A stretch of 64,000 bases of DNA from an uncultured Lachnospiraceae bacterium (GCA_900548905.1 URMK01000005.1:144543-208542), one strand, 5' to 3'. Positions 33,306-42,713 are shown, numbered from the stretch's first letter. Numbers and translations are program-made. The notes: generated from the letters alone by a model not told the origin.

Positions 33306-35048
33306 TTATTTGGCCGCCCAGCTGTCTGCCGTTTTCGCATCCGCCACGCATGGAACGGACGGCAGGATATCCGTCCCCGCCCGTTCCATGACGGCCTTCA
33401 GGCAACGGGCAGCGTTTGCCCCCTCCTGCGCAGGTACCTCCAGCAGGATTTCATCATGTACAATCCCCACCAGCTTCCAGTCCTTTTCCCTTATTTCATG
33501 ATACAGAAGCCCCAGCGCGCGTTTCAGGATATCGGCGGCCGTCCCCTGAACCGGCGTATTGGCCAGTTCCGATACGCCGGAACGGGGCGTGAAAAGAAAT
33601 TTCCGTCCCGTCATAGTCCGGCCTTCCGTAAAATGGCCGGCCTTCAAATCGTGATGCCACCAGCTTATTCCCGCATAAGCCCTGAAAAAAGCGTCCCTGA
33701 ATTTTACCGCCTCTTCCATTGTCATGTCCACGCCGTAGGATTGTGCCGCATACTGCTGCAGCCCTGCGGCGCCCATTCCGAAAATCAGGCCGAAATTCAC
33801 CGCTTTTGCCGCCTGCCGCTGGGCAGCTGTCACCTTTTCCGGCAAAGTATCGGAAACAAGGGATGCGGTGAGCCGGTGTAGATCCTCTCCTTTTGTATAT
33901 GCGCTTTTCATCCGCACATCCCCTGAAATCTGGGCGGCCACCCGCAGTTCGATCTGGGAATAGTCGGCAAGGACAAGGGTACGCCCCTCCGGCGCCCGGA
34001 AGCAGCTGCGGAAACGGGTTTCCCTGGGGATCTGCTGGATATTCGGCCCCCAGCAGCACATTCTTCCGCTGTAAGCGCCGATCTGGCCATATTTGGGATG
34101 AAGCCTGCCTGTAACCGGATGAATCTGCGCCGGCAGGGGATGCAGGAAACCGGAAAGCAGCTTGGCGTATTTTCTGTAATCGGTCAGTGCCTTCACCAAC
34201 GGATGATTATGATAAGGAGCCAGGCTGTAACGCGAAGTGGAGGATACCTGGATGCCGTTCTTTTTCAGGAGCTTAAGGACATAGGCATTGCTGTCAAAAT
34301 TCACATCCAGGGCTTCCTCCCCGCCCCAGAGCGTCAGCTGGTAGGAAGGCTCTCCGCTGTAAGCATAAAGCGCCTGCAAAGCTTTCTCATATTGGCTCTG
34401 TATATCCGTACATAAACGTTCCCATTGCTTCAAATCCAAGGAAATCCCGTCATACTCCGCCCTCGCCAGAGCCGGCGCACAGGCAAATTCGATATCGGCA
34501 ATCCGTTCCAGGCGATTCTCTCTAAGCCGGTCAGAAAGACAATCCCAAAGCTGCAGTAAAATACGGGAATCCAATGCGGCATAGGCCAGCTGCGAATCGG
34601 ACAGCGCCCCGCTCCAATCCCCCGTCTGTTCCGTTTTATCCAGAGAAACGCCCAGATAATGGGAAGCCACCGATGAAAGGCTCACCTTACGGGGCCCTCC
34701 GCAGGGTCTCAGCAGATCCGCTGCCAGCATGGTATCCCGGATATTTTCCGGCAGGATCCCTTCCCCGCGCAGAAACTGGAGATCGAATTTGGCGTTATGG
34801 AATATCTTTGCTGAATCCCCCTCCAGCACCTCTTTCAGGAATGCCCTTCCCCTGGAATCCTCCAAAAAAGGGACACAGTCAATTAAGAGCACCGGCATCC
34901 CCGCCGCCCCAATCTGCACCAGCCGCAGCTGATCCCGATGTGCATCCAGCCCTGTGGTTTCTGTATCCACAGCCAGCAATCCGGCGGCTTTCAGCCTGTC
35001 CAGATACGGCATCCCTTCTTCCGGCGATCGAACCACTGTAAATTCCAT
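33306..35048 (-). CDS. Short family A DNA polymerase with 3'-5' exonuclease (no 5' nuclease domain)
   Basis: The 580-residue protein has a DEDDy exonuclease domain (VDTETTGLD with D28 and E30; IFHNAKFDLQFL; YAALDSRILLQLW) and a family A polymerase domain with motif A LVLADYSQIELRVAAQISGD, motif B RQAAKAVNFGLIFGMG and motif C IVHDEILLEVP. The 5' flap nuclease of normal PolI is absent and the thumb is short, as in phage-like or accessory PolA proteins. The ATG at 35048 follows AAGGGGAAGCT. It is convergent with the ABC permease. It probably acts in repair beside a full PolI encoded elsewhere. Confidence 0.93.
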   Translation of the reverse strand: MEFTVVRSPEEGMPYLDRLKAAGLLAVDTETTGLDAHRDQLRLVQIGAAGMPVLLIDCVPFLEDSRGRAFLKEVLEGDSAKIFHNAKFDLQFLRGEGILPENIRDTMLAADLLRPCGGPRKVSLSSVASHYLGVSLDKTEQTGDWSGALSDSQLAYAALDSRILLQLWDCLSDRLRENRLERIADIEFACAPALARAEYDGISLDLKQWERLCTDIQSQYEKALQALYAYSGEPSYQLTLWGGEEALDVNFDSNAYVLKLLKKNGIQVSSTSRYSLAPYHNHPLVKALTDYRKYAKLLSGFLHPLPAQIHPVTGRLHPKYGQIGAYSGRMCCWGPNIQQIPRETRFRSCFRAPEGRTLVLADYSQIELRVAAQISGDVRMKSAYTKGEDLHRLTASLVSDTLPEKVTAAQRQAAKAVNFGLIFGMGAAGLQQYAAQSYGVDMTMEEAVKFRDAFFRAYAGISWWHHDLKAGHFTEGRTMTGRKFLFTPRSGVSELANTPVQGTAADILKRALGLLYHEIREKDWKLVGIVHDEILLEVPAQEGANAARCLKAVMERAGTDILPSVPCVADAKTADSWAAK

Positions 35049-35290
35049 AGCTTCCCCTTTCCCGCTTTTCCTCCTCCCATTATACCAGCACTGTCCTATG
35101 CCGGCAACAGCTTTTGCAAACATACGTTCTTTTTATCTGCCCCCAAGAACGGACGGCAGGTGAAACACCAGCACAATTTACAATATAAACAGTTCTTTTT
35201 CCGTATTTAATCCCTGCCTCGCTTCGTATAATATAAGAAAGGCTGTTTATGCAATACGCGGAGCTTTCGCATTTCAAGGAGGGAATACCT

Positions 35291-36832
35291 ATGGAACATC
35301 TGTTTCAGGCTATCAACAATATTTTCGACTTCGTCATCCCGGTATCTGATTTTTTCTGGGATTTTCCCACGAACTTCAGCTGGTATGCATCCATTCCTGT
35401 TCTCGGCAATTTTTCCCTGGCGGTTATTCTTCTTATCGGTTCAGGTATTTACTTCACTCTGAAAACGGGTTTTATCCAGGTAACCCATTTCGGCAGGGGG
35501 ATACGGATTCTGGCTCAGAAAAAAAAGGAAGAAATCGGTATTTCTTCTCTCGCTGCTTTTTTCCTGAGTTCTGCCATGCGCGTGGGGCCGGGAAATATCC
35601 TGGGAGTGACGGGAGCTATCGCCGTGGGAGGACCGGGGGCATTGTTCTGGATGTGGGTTTCCGCTTTCTTCGGCATGGCAACGGCTTATACGGAAGCTGT
35701 ACTGGCACAGATTTTTAAAGAACGGAAAAAAGATGAATTTGTGGGCGGACTGCCCTTCTATGGTAAAGTACTGCTGGGCAATAAGCTCTGGGCCGGAATT
35801 GCCCTTTCCCTGATGTATATCATATATGCCATGTGCTGCCTGCCGGCCCAGGGCTTTAACGTGGTCAGCTCCATCGGGCAGATGGCGGAAATCGCCACCG
35901 GCTCTTCCCTGGAGGGTACCTCCGTATTTTATTATGTGATATCGTTGCTGCTCATCGCAGTAACCGCCTATATTGCTTTCGGCGGCATCCGCAAGGTTAC
36001 CAGGGTTACCGACAGACTGGTCCCTGTGATGGCTGTCGTATATGTTGCAGTGGTATTTGTATTGATCCTTCTTAACCTGCATTCCGTCCCCTATTTCTTC
36101 GGAGCCGTATTCAGCGGGGCCTTTACCCCTGAGGCCATATTCGGAGGCGTGTTCGGAACGGTTCTCGTCCAGGGTGTGAAAAGAGGACTGATGTCCAATG
36201 AAGCGGGCCAGGGAACTATTACTATGGCGGCAGGCGCCGCCAGCACCGGCCATCCCTGTGAACAGGGCTGTGTACAATCCATCGGTGTCTTTCTGGATAC
36301 CATGGTCATCTGTACACTCACCGGTTTCGTGGTAGTTATGGCACACATATGGACCGGAAGCGGGGCTGAAGCCTGGTTTGCCCTGGACAGACTCCCCAAA
36401 TTCCTGGAATCCGCCAAGGTACTTACGCCGGGTACGGCTATGAACGCCATTGTCGCTTTCCTGCTCACCTTCTGCTTCTGCCTGTTCGCATTTACCTGCC
36501 TGGTGGGCATGATTTCCTTCAGCGAGATCGCTGCCAACCGGATCAGTACCCGGAAACGGGTGATTTACGCGGTCCGCATTATAGGTATTCTCATCACGGC
36601 TTTTGGCATTGCCTGTTCCCTTGCGGGTATCGAGCTGGGGAATCTGTGGGCTATCTCCGACCTTGGGAATATCCTTATCGTATTTGCCAATATCCCCCTG
36701 CTTTATCTGGGGGCAAAATGTGTATTCAAAGCCACGGCCCATTTTAAAAAGAATGACGGAAGTACTTTTGATTCCTCCGTCATCGGACGCAGCTGCCCTT
36801 ATTGGGATCAAAAAGAGCATAACGGAAACTGA
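35291..36832 (+). CDS. AGCS-family alanine/glycine:cation symporter
   Basis: The 513-residue protein with about 10-11 helices shows AGCS motifs: FFLSSAMRVGPGNILGVTGAIAVGGPGALFWMW, FFGMATAYTEAVLAQIFKE, LPFYGKVLLG and GVKRGLMSNEAGQGT. It imports alanine or glycine with Na+ or H+. The ATG at 35291 follows AAGGAGGGAATACCT; the frame starts 42 nt earlier without support. It is monocistronic, with a TATAAT about 60 bp upstream (near 35229) and a terminator at 36860. Confidence 0.93.
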   Translation: MEHLFQAINNIFDFVIPVSDFFWDFPTNFSWYASIPVLGNFSLAVILLIGSGIYFTLKTGFIQVTHFGRGIRILAQKKKEEIGISSLAAFFLSSAMRVGPGNILGVTGAIAVGGPGALFWMWVSAFFGMATAYTEAVLAQIFKERKKDEFVGGLPFYGKVLLGNKLWAGIALSLMYIIYAMCCLPAQGFNVVSSIGQMAEIATGSSLEGTSVFYYVISLLLIAVTAYIAFGGIRKVTRVTDRLVPVMAVVYVAVVFVLILLNLHSVPYFFGAVFSGAFTPEAIFGGVFGTVLVQGVKRGLMSNEAGQGTITMAAGAASTGHPCEQGCVQSIGVFLDTMVICTLTGFVVVMAHIWTGSGAEAWFALDRLPKFLESAKVLTPGTAMNAIVAFLLTFCFCLFAFTCLVGMISFSEIAANRISTRKRVIYAVRIIGILITAFGIACSLAGIELGNLWAISDLGNILIVFANIPLLYLGAKCVFKATAHFKKNDGSTFDSSVIGRSCPYWDQKEHNGN

Positions 36833-36859
36833 GTTCCAAATGAGTTTCGCATATACGTA

Positions 36860-36900
36860 AACCTCCGATGCCCTTTAAAAAGACAGCGGAGGTTCCTTCT
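36860..36900 (+). terminator. Terminator of the AGCS symporter gene
   Basis: AACCTCCG and CGGAGGTT pair across 19 nt, then CCTTCTTTGCTTT. The T-run is broken, so strength is uncertain. The following 170 bp are AT-rich promoter DNA of the XRE gene. Confidence 0.6.
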
Positions 36901-37072
36901 TTGCTTTCCCGTTTGTCAACCTGCATACGGCCGTCTAAAGCCGGATTTAGATATTTATTGTATGTATATTTTTATAAATAATATTCATAGTATATATAAT
37001 TCACAAATAAATATTAATCGTATATTGCAAGATGACTTCCATATTTATAGTCTTTAATGGGAGGGCAAAACT

Positions 37073-37411
37073 ATGGATACTATTACAAAATTAGTAGGAA
37101 CAAGGATACGGGGCTTTCGAAAAGAACAGCGTTTAAGCCAGGAAGAACTGGCAGAGAAATGCAGTCTGCATCCCACTTATATCGGCCAGCTGGAAAGAGG
37201 GGAAAAGAATCCCACCATTGAAAGCGTTATGAAAATTGCAAACGGGCTGGAAATTCCCATCGACCAGCTTTTCATAAACATCCCCTGTTCCAACAGACAG
37301 GCGGTGGATTATATCCCGGACCGTATTATGTACCTGGTGGCCGAGCTGTCACCAAAGGAACAGCGGGTTATTTATGAACTCATTATACAGGCTCTGAAGC
37401 TGCGCAGTTAA
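37073..37411 (+). CDS. XRE-family HTH regulator
   Basis: The 112-residue protein has an N-terminal HTH_3 domain (TRIRGFRKEQRLSQEELAEKCSLHPTYIGQLERGEKNPTIESVMKIANGL) and a C-terminal helical tail (DRIMYLVAELSPKEQRVIYELI) likely for dimerisation. It resembles SinR/Xre-type regulators. ATGGGAGGGCAAAACT precedes the start. It is alone between the AGCS symporter and the convergent isomerase operon, so its target is not evident. Confidence 0.93.
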   Translation: MDTITKLVGTRIRGFRKEQRLSQEELAEKCSLHPTYIGQLERGEKNPTIESVMKIANGLEIPIDQLFINIPCSNRQAVDYIPDRIMYLVAELSPKEQRVIYELIIQALKLRS

Positions 37412-37453
37412 AAACACCGGATAACCACACGCCGCGGACCATCCTTATATTTC

Positions 37454-37505
37454 AAAAAAGCCGCAGGAGAATTTCGCGCCACCCCACGCGAAATTCCTGC
37501 GGCTT
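37454..37505. terminator. Strong terminator between XRE and isomerase genes
   Basis: AAGCCGCAGG-AG-AATTTCGCG pairs with CGCGAAATT-CCTGCGGCTT (19 bp with a 2-nt bulge). On the minus strand CTTTTTTGAA follows, so it ends the isomerase operon and may also act on the XRE gene. Confidence 0.85.
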
Positions 37506-37524
37506 CCTTATTCATATAACTTTA

Positions 37525-39003
37525 TTATGCAAAGGGATTCTCAGTAGGATACATCATTCCCTTAGGCTGATTGAAGTTGATTTCGTCCGTTTCCACACCG
37601 ATATATTTGAATACTTCATACAGTGCTTTTCCGAAATGTCCGAAAGCAACCGCACCGTGGTGAGGATAATTCTTCTCAACCAGTACATGACGGTAGAAAC
37701 GTCCCATTTCAGGGATTGCGAATACACCAATTCCGCCAAAGGAACGGGTTGCAACAGGCAGAACTTCACCCTGCGCGATATAAGCGCGCAGCTTGGCATC
37801 TGCGGTGCTCTGCAGACGGTAGAAGGTAATATTTCCGGGGATGATATCTCCTTCGAGGGTTCCCTGGGTTACTTCTTCCGGAAGGCTTCTTGCCATGATG
37901 AACTGATATTTCATCTCGCAGAAGGACAGCTTGCTGGATGCGGTATTTCCGCAATGGAAGCCCATAAAGGTATCTTTCTGTGTATAATCGTATTTGCCCT
38001 TGATATCTGTTTCAAACATATCGGCAGGCACCGTATTGTTGATATCCAGCAGGGTAACCACATCATCGCTGACTACGGTTCCGATGAATTCGCTGAGGGC
38101 TCCGTAAATATCAACTTCACAGGATACCGGAATTCCTCTCTTCGTAAGACGGCTGTTTACATAGCAGGGAACGCAGCCGAACTGTGTCTGGAATGCAGGC
38201 CAGCATTTTCCGGCAATTGCAACGAAATCACGGCTTCCCTTATGTTCTTCAATCCAGTCAAGCAGCGTCAGTTCATACTGAGCCAGTCTGGTTAAAATTT
38301 CAGGCTTCTTGTTTCCGGTTCCCAGTTCTTCTTCCATATCCTTCACTACTTCCGGAATTCTCTCGTCTCCGGCATGTTTGTTAAAGGCTTCGAACAGATC
38401 CAGTTCGGAATTTTCTTCAATTTCCACACCCAGGTTAAACAGCTGCTTGATAGGTGCGTTGCAGGCCATAAAGTCTTTCGGACGGGGACCGAAGGAAATG
38501 ATTTTCAGGTTCTTTACTCCGATGACAGCTCTTGCGATGGGCGCGAACTCTGCGATCATGTCCGCACATTCGGAAGCGGTACCAACCGGATATTCCGGAA
38601 GATATGCTTTCAGGTTACGGAGCTTCAGGTTATAGCTTGCATTCAGAACGCCGCAGTAAGCGTCGCCTCTGCCGCCAACCAGATTGTCTCCGGTTTCCTC
38701 CGCCGCAGCCACCACCATAGCCGGTCCGTCAAATTCCTTGATCAGCAGGGTTTCCGGGGTTTCCGGGCCGAAGTTTCCAAGATAAACCACAATGGCATTG
38801 CAGCCGGCTTCCTTTACGTCAGCCAGGGCTTTTCTCATATCAATTTCGTTTTCAATACATACAGGGCATTCATACAGGCCATCCCCATATTTCTCCTTGT
38901 AAGCTGCAACCACCGCTTTTCTTCTGGATACAGATAAATCCATAGGGAAGCAGTCACGGCTTACCGCTACTACAGCGATTTTTTCTTTCGGCATGTTGTT
39001 CAT
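37525..39003 (-). CDS. L-fucose/L-arabinose isomerase-family sugar isomerase
   Basis: The 492-residue protein belongs to the fucose/arabinose isomerase-like superfamily (VVYLGNFGPETPETLLIKEF; GRPKDFMACN-type region ISFGPRPKDFMACNAPIKQL; metal-site residues in VSCEVDIYGALSEFIG and DTFMGFHCGNT). It should interconvert an aldose and a ketose; with the FGGY kinase in the same operon, a pentose or 6-deoxyhexose route is likely. The exact sugar cannot be read from sequence. The ATG at 39003 follows AGGAGAGGAAAGAC. An in-frame ATG at 39096 also has AAGGAGAG before it and would add 31 residues encoded by palindromic DNA. Confidence 0.9.
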   Translation of the reverse strand: MNNMPKEKIAVVAVSRDCFPMDLSVSRRKAVVAAYKEKYGDGLYECPVCIENEIDMRKALADVKEAGCNAIVVYLGNFGPETPETLLIKEFDGPAMVVAAAEETGDNLVGGRGDAYCGVLNASYNLKLRNLKAYLPEYPVGTASECADMIAEFAPIARAVIGVKNLKIISFGPRPKDFMACNAPIKQLFNLGVEIEENSELDLFEAFNKHAGDERIPEVVKDMEEELGTGNKKPEILTRLAQYELTLLDWIEEHKGSRDFVAIAGKCWPAFQTQFGCVPCYVNSRLTKRGIPVSCEVDIYGALSEFIGTVVSDDVVTLLDINNTVPADMFETDIKGKYDYTQKDTFMGFHCGNTASSKLSFCEMKYQFIMARSLPEEVTQGTLEGDIIPGNITFYRLQSTADAKLRAYIAQGEVLPVATRSFGGIGVFAIPEMGRFYRHVLVEKNYPHHGAVAFGHFGKALYEVFKYIGVETDEINFNQPKGMMYPTENPFA

Positions 39004-39008
39004 GTCTT

Positions 39009-39125
39009 TCCTCTCCTTCCGCGGCCTCCGGCCGCATTTAAATAAAGGGGGAAGAAGCAGCTGGCTGCTTCTTCTCTGGGACACAGCGTGTCCCATGCTC
39101 TCCTTCCGCGGCCTCCGGCCGCATA
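39009..39125 (-). repeat. Duplicated palindrome-Shine-Dalgarno block before the isomerase
   Basis: On the minus strand ATGCGGCCGGAGGCCGC plus GGAAGGAGAG occurs twice (about 39100-39125 and 39009-39035). Between the copies lie two further perfect palindromes: GGGACAC/GTGTCCC and GAAGAAGCAG/CTGCTTCTTC. Each copy presents a ribosome binding site to an in-frame ATG (39096 or 39003). Confidence 0.75.
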
Positions 39126-39130
39126 ACCTA

Positions 39131-39751
39131 TTACTTTACGCAGATATTTTCGCCCTTCAAACCAATATGGCAGCCTTCCGGGAGTCCGCCCTCGGCATGG
39201 CCGATAAGCCATTTGTTCTTTGCCGTAATCAGAGCGTCTTCGCCGCCAGCGAAGTGATTCTCATCCAGTACAAGATTGGTTCCGTCCGGAAGAATGATCG
39301 CACAGCGGAATCCCTCTTCCCCGCTGTTGCAGGGTGCATAATGCAGGGTTGTCGCATACAGCTCCACCGCGACTCCCTTGGGAAGCAGGAATGCCTCCAC
39401 CTTAGAGGTATCGTAGGTGTAGCCTTCTTCGATATCCGCCTGCCATCCGAGCAGCAGGATCAGATCCGATGCAGCAACATCAATTTCAGAGGTTCTGTGA
39501 TATTCCAAAGCGTTCAGCTTATAGTTATTTCCATTGCAGAACCCTATCTGGATAGGCATTTCGCCGTAGGACACATCCTGTACTTCCTTATATACAGGCA
39601 GCGCTTCCAGCTCCGGAACACTGGGCTCATATACCACTTCAGCAGTACAGGGGGTCTTTTCCAGTTCCTCCACAAGAGCCGTAAAATCCACATTTTCCAC
39701 TACCTTTCCGTATTTCCGGAAGGCGGCGTCCGTCACTTTCTTAATTTCCAT
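39131..39751 (-). CDS. DUF4867 family protein in the sugar operon
   Basis: The 206-residue soluble protein (MEIKKVTDAAFRKYGKVVENVD; GFCNGNNYKLNALEYHRTSEIDVAASDLILLLG; LPKGVAVELYATTLHYAPC) matches what I recall as DUF4867, a cupin-like (ureidoglycolate-lyase-like) family that sits beside sugar isomerases and FGGY kinases in gut Firmicutes. The EYHRTSEIDV and YATTLHYAPC segments give His/Glu residues that could bind metal. A sugar mutarotase or auxiliary isomerase role is inference from position. AAAGGAGGAAAGAAGG precedes the ATG at 39751. Confidence 0.8.
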   Translation of the reverse strand: MEIKKVTDAAFRKYGKVVENVDFTALVEELEKTPCTAEVVYEPSVPELEALPVYKEVQDVSYGEMPIQIGFCNGNNYKLNALEYHRTSEIDVAASDLILLLGWQADIEEGYTYDTSKVEAFLLPKGVAVELYATTLHYAPCNSGEEGFRCAIILPDGTNLVLDENHFAGGEDALITAKNKWLIGHAEGGLPEGCHIGLKGENICVK

Positions 39752-39804
39752 CCTTCTTTCCTCCTTTCCTTTATTCCAGCCATTTGGTAATGGCATTGGA
39801 GACC

Positions 39805-41274
39805 TTAAATGATTTTATCGAAAAGTTCCCTGCATGCGGGATATATCTGTCTGAACTGCTGGTATCTGACTTCATATCTGGCGGTAAGCTCCGGTTCGGG
39901 TTCCACCGTTCCCACTACCTTTACCAGCTTATCTGCCGCTTCTTCCACACTAGCGAATTCCCCGCAGCCCACTGCTGCCAGAATAGCGCCGCCGTAGCCC
40001 GGCCCTTCTTCACTTTCAATCATATCCACTTTGATTCCCAGCACGTTTGCCATAATCTTTTTCCAAAGAGGGCTCTTCGCACCTCCGCCGCAGATCTTGG
40101 TCCTTTCGATATGGATACCCAGGGATTTAGCCACCTCAAAGGAATCCCTCAGGGCAAAAGCAACCCCTTCCAGTACCGCCTGCGTCATATCGGATCTAGT
40201 GGTATCCATCGTCATCCCGATAAAGGTTCCCCTTGCATTAGGATTGTTATGAGGAGAACGTTCTCCCATCAGATAAGGAAGGAAGAACACATGGTTTTCT
40301 CCCAGCCCGGTAATCTCGGCTTGTTCCTTCGCATAATCACCGGTCCCGATAATATCATCCATCCACCATTTGTTGCAGGATGCGGCACTGAGCATACATC
40401 CCATCAGATGATACTTGCCGTCCGCATGGGCAAACGCGTGCAGCGCATTGTTGCTGTCCACGCAGAAGCTTTTGGAAGAAATAAAAACAGTTCCGCTGGT
40501 TCCCAGGGAAATATTGCACATCCCGTCGCCTACGGTACCCGTTCCCACAGCGGCGGCCGCATTGTCTCCGGCGCCGGCAATTACCTTTACCTCAGAGGAA
40601 AGGCCCAGCTCCTGTGCGATTTCAGGAAGCAGGCTGCCCACCACCTCATAGCTTTCAAAGACCTCTGCCAGCTGTTCCCTGCGGATTCCGCAGATATCAC
40701 ACATTTCTTCCGACCAGCAGCGGTTCTTCACGTCAAAAAGCAGCATGCCGGATGCATCGGATACATCCGTGCAGTGTACGCCGGAAAGCTTGTATGCAAG
40801 ATAATCCTTTGGCAGCATGATCTTTTCTATTCTTGCAAAATTTTCAGGCTCTTTGTTTTTCACCCACAGTACCTTGGGTGCGGTAAAGCCCGCAAATGCG
40901 ATATTTGCCGTATACTCCGACAGCTTATCCTTACCTATCACCTGATTCAGATAATCGGTTTCCTCACCGGTTCTGCCGTCATTCCAGAGAATTGCAGGAC
41001 GGATTACCTTGTCCTCCTTATCCAGAATAACGAGTCCATGCATCTGTCCGCCGAAGCTGATACCTGCCACCTGTGACTTGTCACAATCCGATACCAGTTC
41101 TTTTAATCCTGCCATGGTCTGCTCAAACCAATCCTCCGGCTTCTGCTCAGACCAGCCCGGATGAGGGAAAAACAAAGGGTATTCCTTTGACACAATCTTC
41201 CTGATCGCTCCCTTTTCGTCCATCAGCAGCAACTTTACCGCCGATGTTCCAAGATCCACGCCTATGTATAACAT
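39805..41274 (-). CDS. xylB: FGGY-family carbohydrate kinase (xylulokinase-like)
   Basis: The 489-residue kinase has the two-domain FGGY fold: LYIGVDLGTSAVKLLLMDEKG at the N-terminus, GISFGGQMHGLVILDKEDKVIRPAILWNDGRTGEE (the xylulokinase MHG motif), GAGDNAAAAVGTGTV and GGGAKSPLWKKIMANVLG near the C-terminus. It phosphorylates a ketose, most simply D-xylulose, but related kinases act on other ketoses made by the neighbouring isomerase. It is the first gene of the operon, with a promoter and palindromic operator upstream. GGGAGGCGCAGA precedes the ATG. Confidence 0.9.
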   Translation of the reverse strand: MLYIGVDLGTSAVKLLLMDEKGAIRKIVSKEYPLFFPHPGWSEQKPEDWFEQTMAGLKELVSDCDKSQVAGISFGGQMHGLVILDKEDKVIRPAILWNDGRTGEETDYLNQVIGKDKLSEYTANIAFAGFTAPKVLWVKNKEPENFARIEKIMLPKDYLAYKLSGVHCTDVSDASGMLLFDVKNRCWSEEMCDICGIRREQLAEVFESYEVVGSLLPEIAQELGLSSEVKVIAGAGDNAAAAVGTGTVGDGMCNISLGTSGTVFISSKSFCVDSNNALHAFAHADGKYHLMGCMLSAASCNKWWMDDIIGTGDYAKEQAEITGLGENHVFFLPYLMGERSPHNNPNARGTFIGMTMDTTRSDMTQAVLEGVAFALRDSFEVAKSLGIHIERTKICGGGAKSPLWKKIMANVLGIKVDMIESEEGPGYGGAILAAVGCGEFASVEEAADKLVKVVGTVEPEPELTARYEVRYQQFRQIYPACRELFDKII

Positions 41275-41410
41275 TCTGCGCCTCCCGTCCTTTCTTCTCC
41301 TGCTTTATATATTTTTGTTCCGCAGCCCGGCATTTCCGTTTTCCCGACATCTGCCGGATTCCGGCAGCCTTAGAGAAACCGGGCATGGCCGCTTATGGCC
41401 GCCCCGTCTT

Positions 41411-41426
41411 ACGTGCCCGTGCACGT
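41411..41426. promoter_or_regulatory. Palindromic operator at the xylB start site
   Basis: ACGTGC-CCGT-GCACGT lies 7 nt downstream of the -10 of the xylB promoter, covering the expected start of transcription. It is a good candidate LacI-family operator for the divergent regulator at 41655. Confidence 0.6.
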
Positions 41427-41433
41427 TATCTTC

Positions 41434-41462
41434 ATGATAAATGATTTTCATCTAAAAATCAA
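41434..41462 (-). promoter_or_regulatory. Promoter of the xylB-DUF4867-isomerase operon
   Basis: Minus strand: TTGATT, 17-nt spacer, TATCAT. The leader before xylB is about 150 nt. Confidence 0.65.
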
Positions 41463-41654
41463 TGGGGATTATAAATTTCGTAAAAATTCACAATCCATCG
41501 CCGTTTTCACGGGTTCTGCGCTCCTCTTTTTGTGAATTCTGCCGTTTCGTGTTGCACGCACACGGTTTCCGGGGTTCCCAAATTGACTTTACCCTCTATT
41601 TATGTTACGGTAAATGAAAGTGAAGCATAACATGGAAGCAGAGGTGAACAAGAC

Positions 41655-42671
41655 ATGGCTACAATAAAGGAAATTGCCGAACTGGCCGGTGTCTCCCGCG
41701 GCACGGTGGATCGCGTCCTGAATAACCGGGGAGCGGTGAATCCGCGGACTGCCCGGAAGATTCTGGAGATCGCACAGGCCCTTGATTATAAGCCCAATAA
41801 AGCAGGCATTGTCCTTGCCGCACAGAAGAAGAACTTAAAAATCGGGGTCATCCTGTTTGACACGGGAAATCCCTTTTTTGACGATGTGCTGGAGGGCGTG
41901 AACCAAAAATCCCAGGAACTTGGCGGCTATAACTGTTCCGTACTTGTCACCAGGGTAGGATTTGATCTTACGGCACAGCTGGATGCCATGGATGAAATGG
42001 TATCCCAGGGCGTGAGCGGCATCGTGCTCTCTCCCTATAATGACCCTCTCATCTGTGATAAAATAAACGAACTGGACAGCCGGGGCATCCCGGTCATCAC
42101 CACCAATACCGATATCGAGAATTCAGGCAGACTTGCCTATGTAGGCTGTAATTTCTACCGTTCCGGGGAAACGGCAGCAGGTCTGATGCATTTAATTGCG
42201 GGAAACGAAGTCTATGCCGGCATTGTCACCGGTTCCTCCAAGGTGCTCTGCCATACGGACCGGATTGCCGGCTTCCGCGACCGGATAGAGTCCCATTACC
42301 CGGGTATCCGCATTGTGGACACCATCGAGAACAGCGATGACGAATTTGAAAGCTATGACCGTACCCTGTCCCTGCTGAAGGAGCATCCGGAAATCAACGC
42401 CCTTTATTTTGCTGCCGGCGGTGTCTACGGCGGCTGCCGGGCGGTGCTTGCCGCGGGCAGGAAGGATATTACGATTATATCCTGTGATAAGGTTTCCACC
42501 ACAAGGGAGATGGTGCTTCAGGGCGTTATCGCCGCCACAATCTGCCAGCAGCCGCTCATCCAGGGCACAAAACCTCTGGATTTGCTGTTTTCCTGCCTGA
42601 CCACCGGGGAAAAGCCGGAAAAAGAATACCATTACACCACCGTGGATATCCGTATCCGTGAAAATATATAA
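41655..42671 (+). CDS. LacI-family regulator of the sugar operon
   Basis: The 338-residue repressor has an N-terminal LacI HTH with hinge (TIKEIAELAGVSRGTVDRVLNNRGAVNPRTARKI) and a periplasmic-binding-protein-like sensor (IGVILFDTGNPFFDDVLEGV; SGIVLSPYNDP; IPVITTNTDIENSGRLAYVGCN; YFAAGGVYGGCRAVLAAG) of the Peripla_BP_4 (ribose/xylose-binding) type. It diverges from xylB and probably represses it by binding 41411-41426. Dyad TTTACC/GGTAAA flanks its own promoter region near 41588. GCAGAGGTGAACAAGAC precedes the ATG. Confidence 0.93.
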   Translation: MATIKEIAELAGVSRGTVDRVLNNRGAVNPRTARKILEIAQALDYKPNKAGIVLAAQKKNLKIGVILFDTGNPFFDDVLEGVNQKSQELGGYNCSVLVTRVGFDLTAQLDAMDEMVSQGVSGIVLSPYNDPLICDKINELDSRGIPVITTNTDIENSGRLAYVGCNFYRSGETAAGLMHLIAGNEVYAGIVTGSSKVLCHTDRIAGFRDRIESHYPGIRIVDTIENSDDEFESYDRTLSLLKEHPEINALYFAAGGVYGGCRAVLAAGRKDITIISCDKVSTTREMVLQGVIAATICQQPLIQGTKPLDLLFSCLTTGEKPEKEYHYTTVDIRIRENI

Positions 42672-42713
42672 AAACAACGAATGACACGATCCGCGAGCCA
42701 TCCTTATGTTCAA

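Noticed and set aside
35441..36820. 459-codon open frame on the minus strand
   Set aside because: It lies fully opposite the AGCS symporter gene, is Gly/His/Gln rich without family similarity and has no ribosome binding site; a shadow frame.
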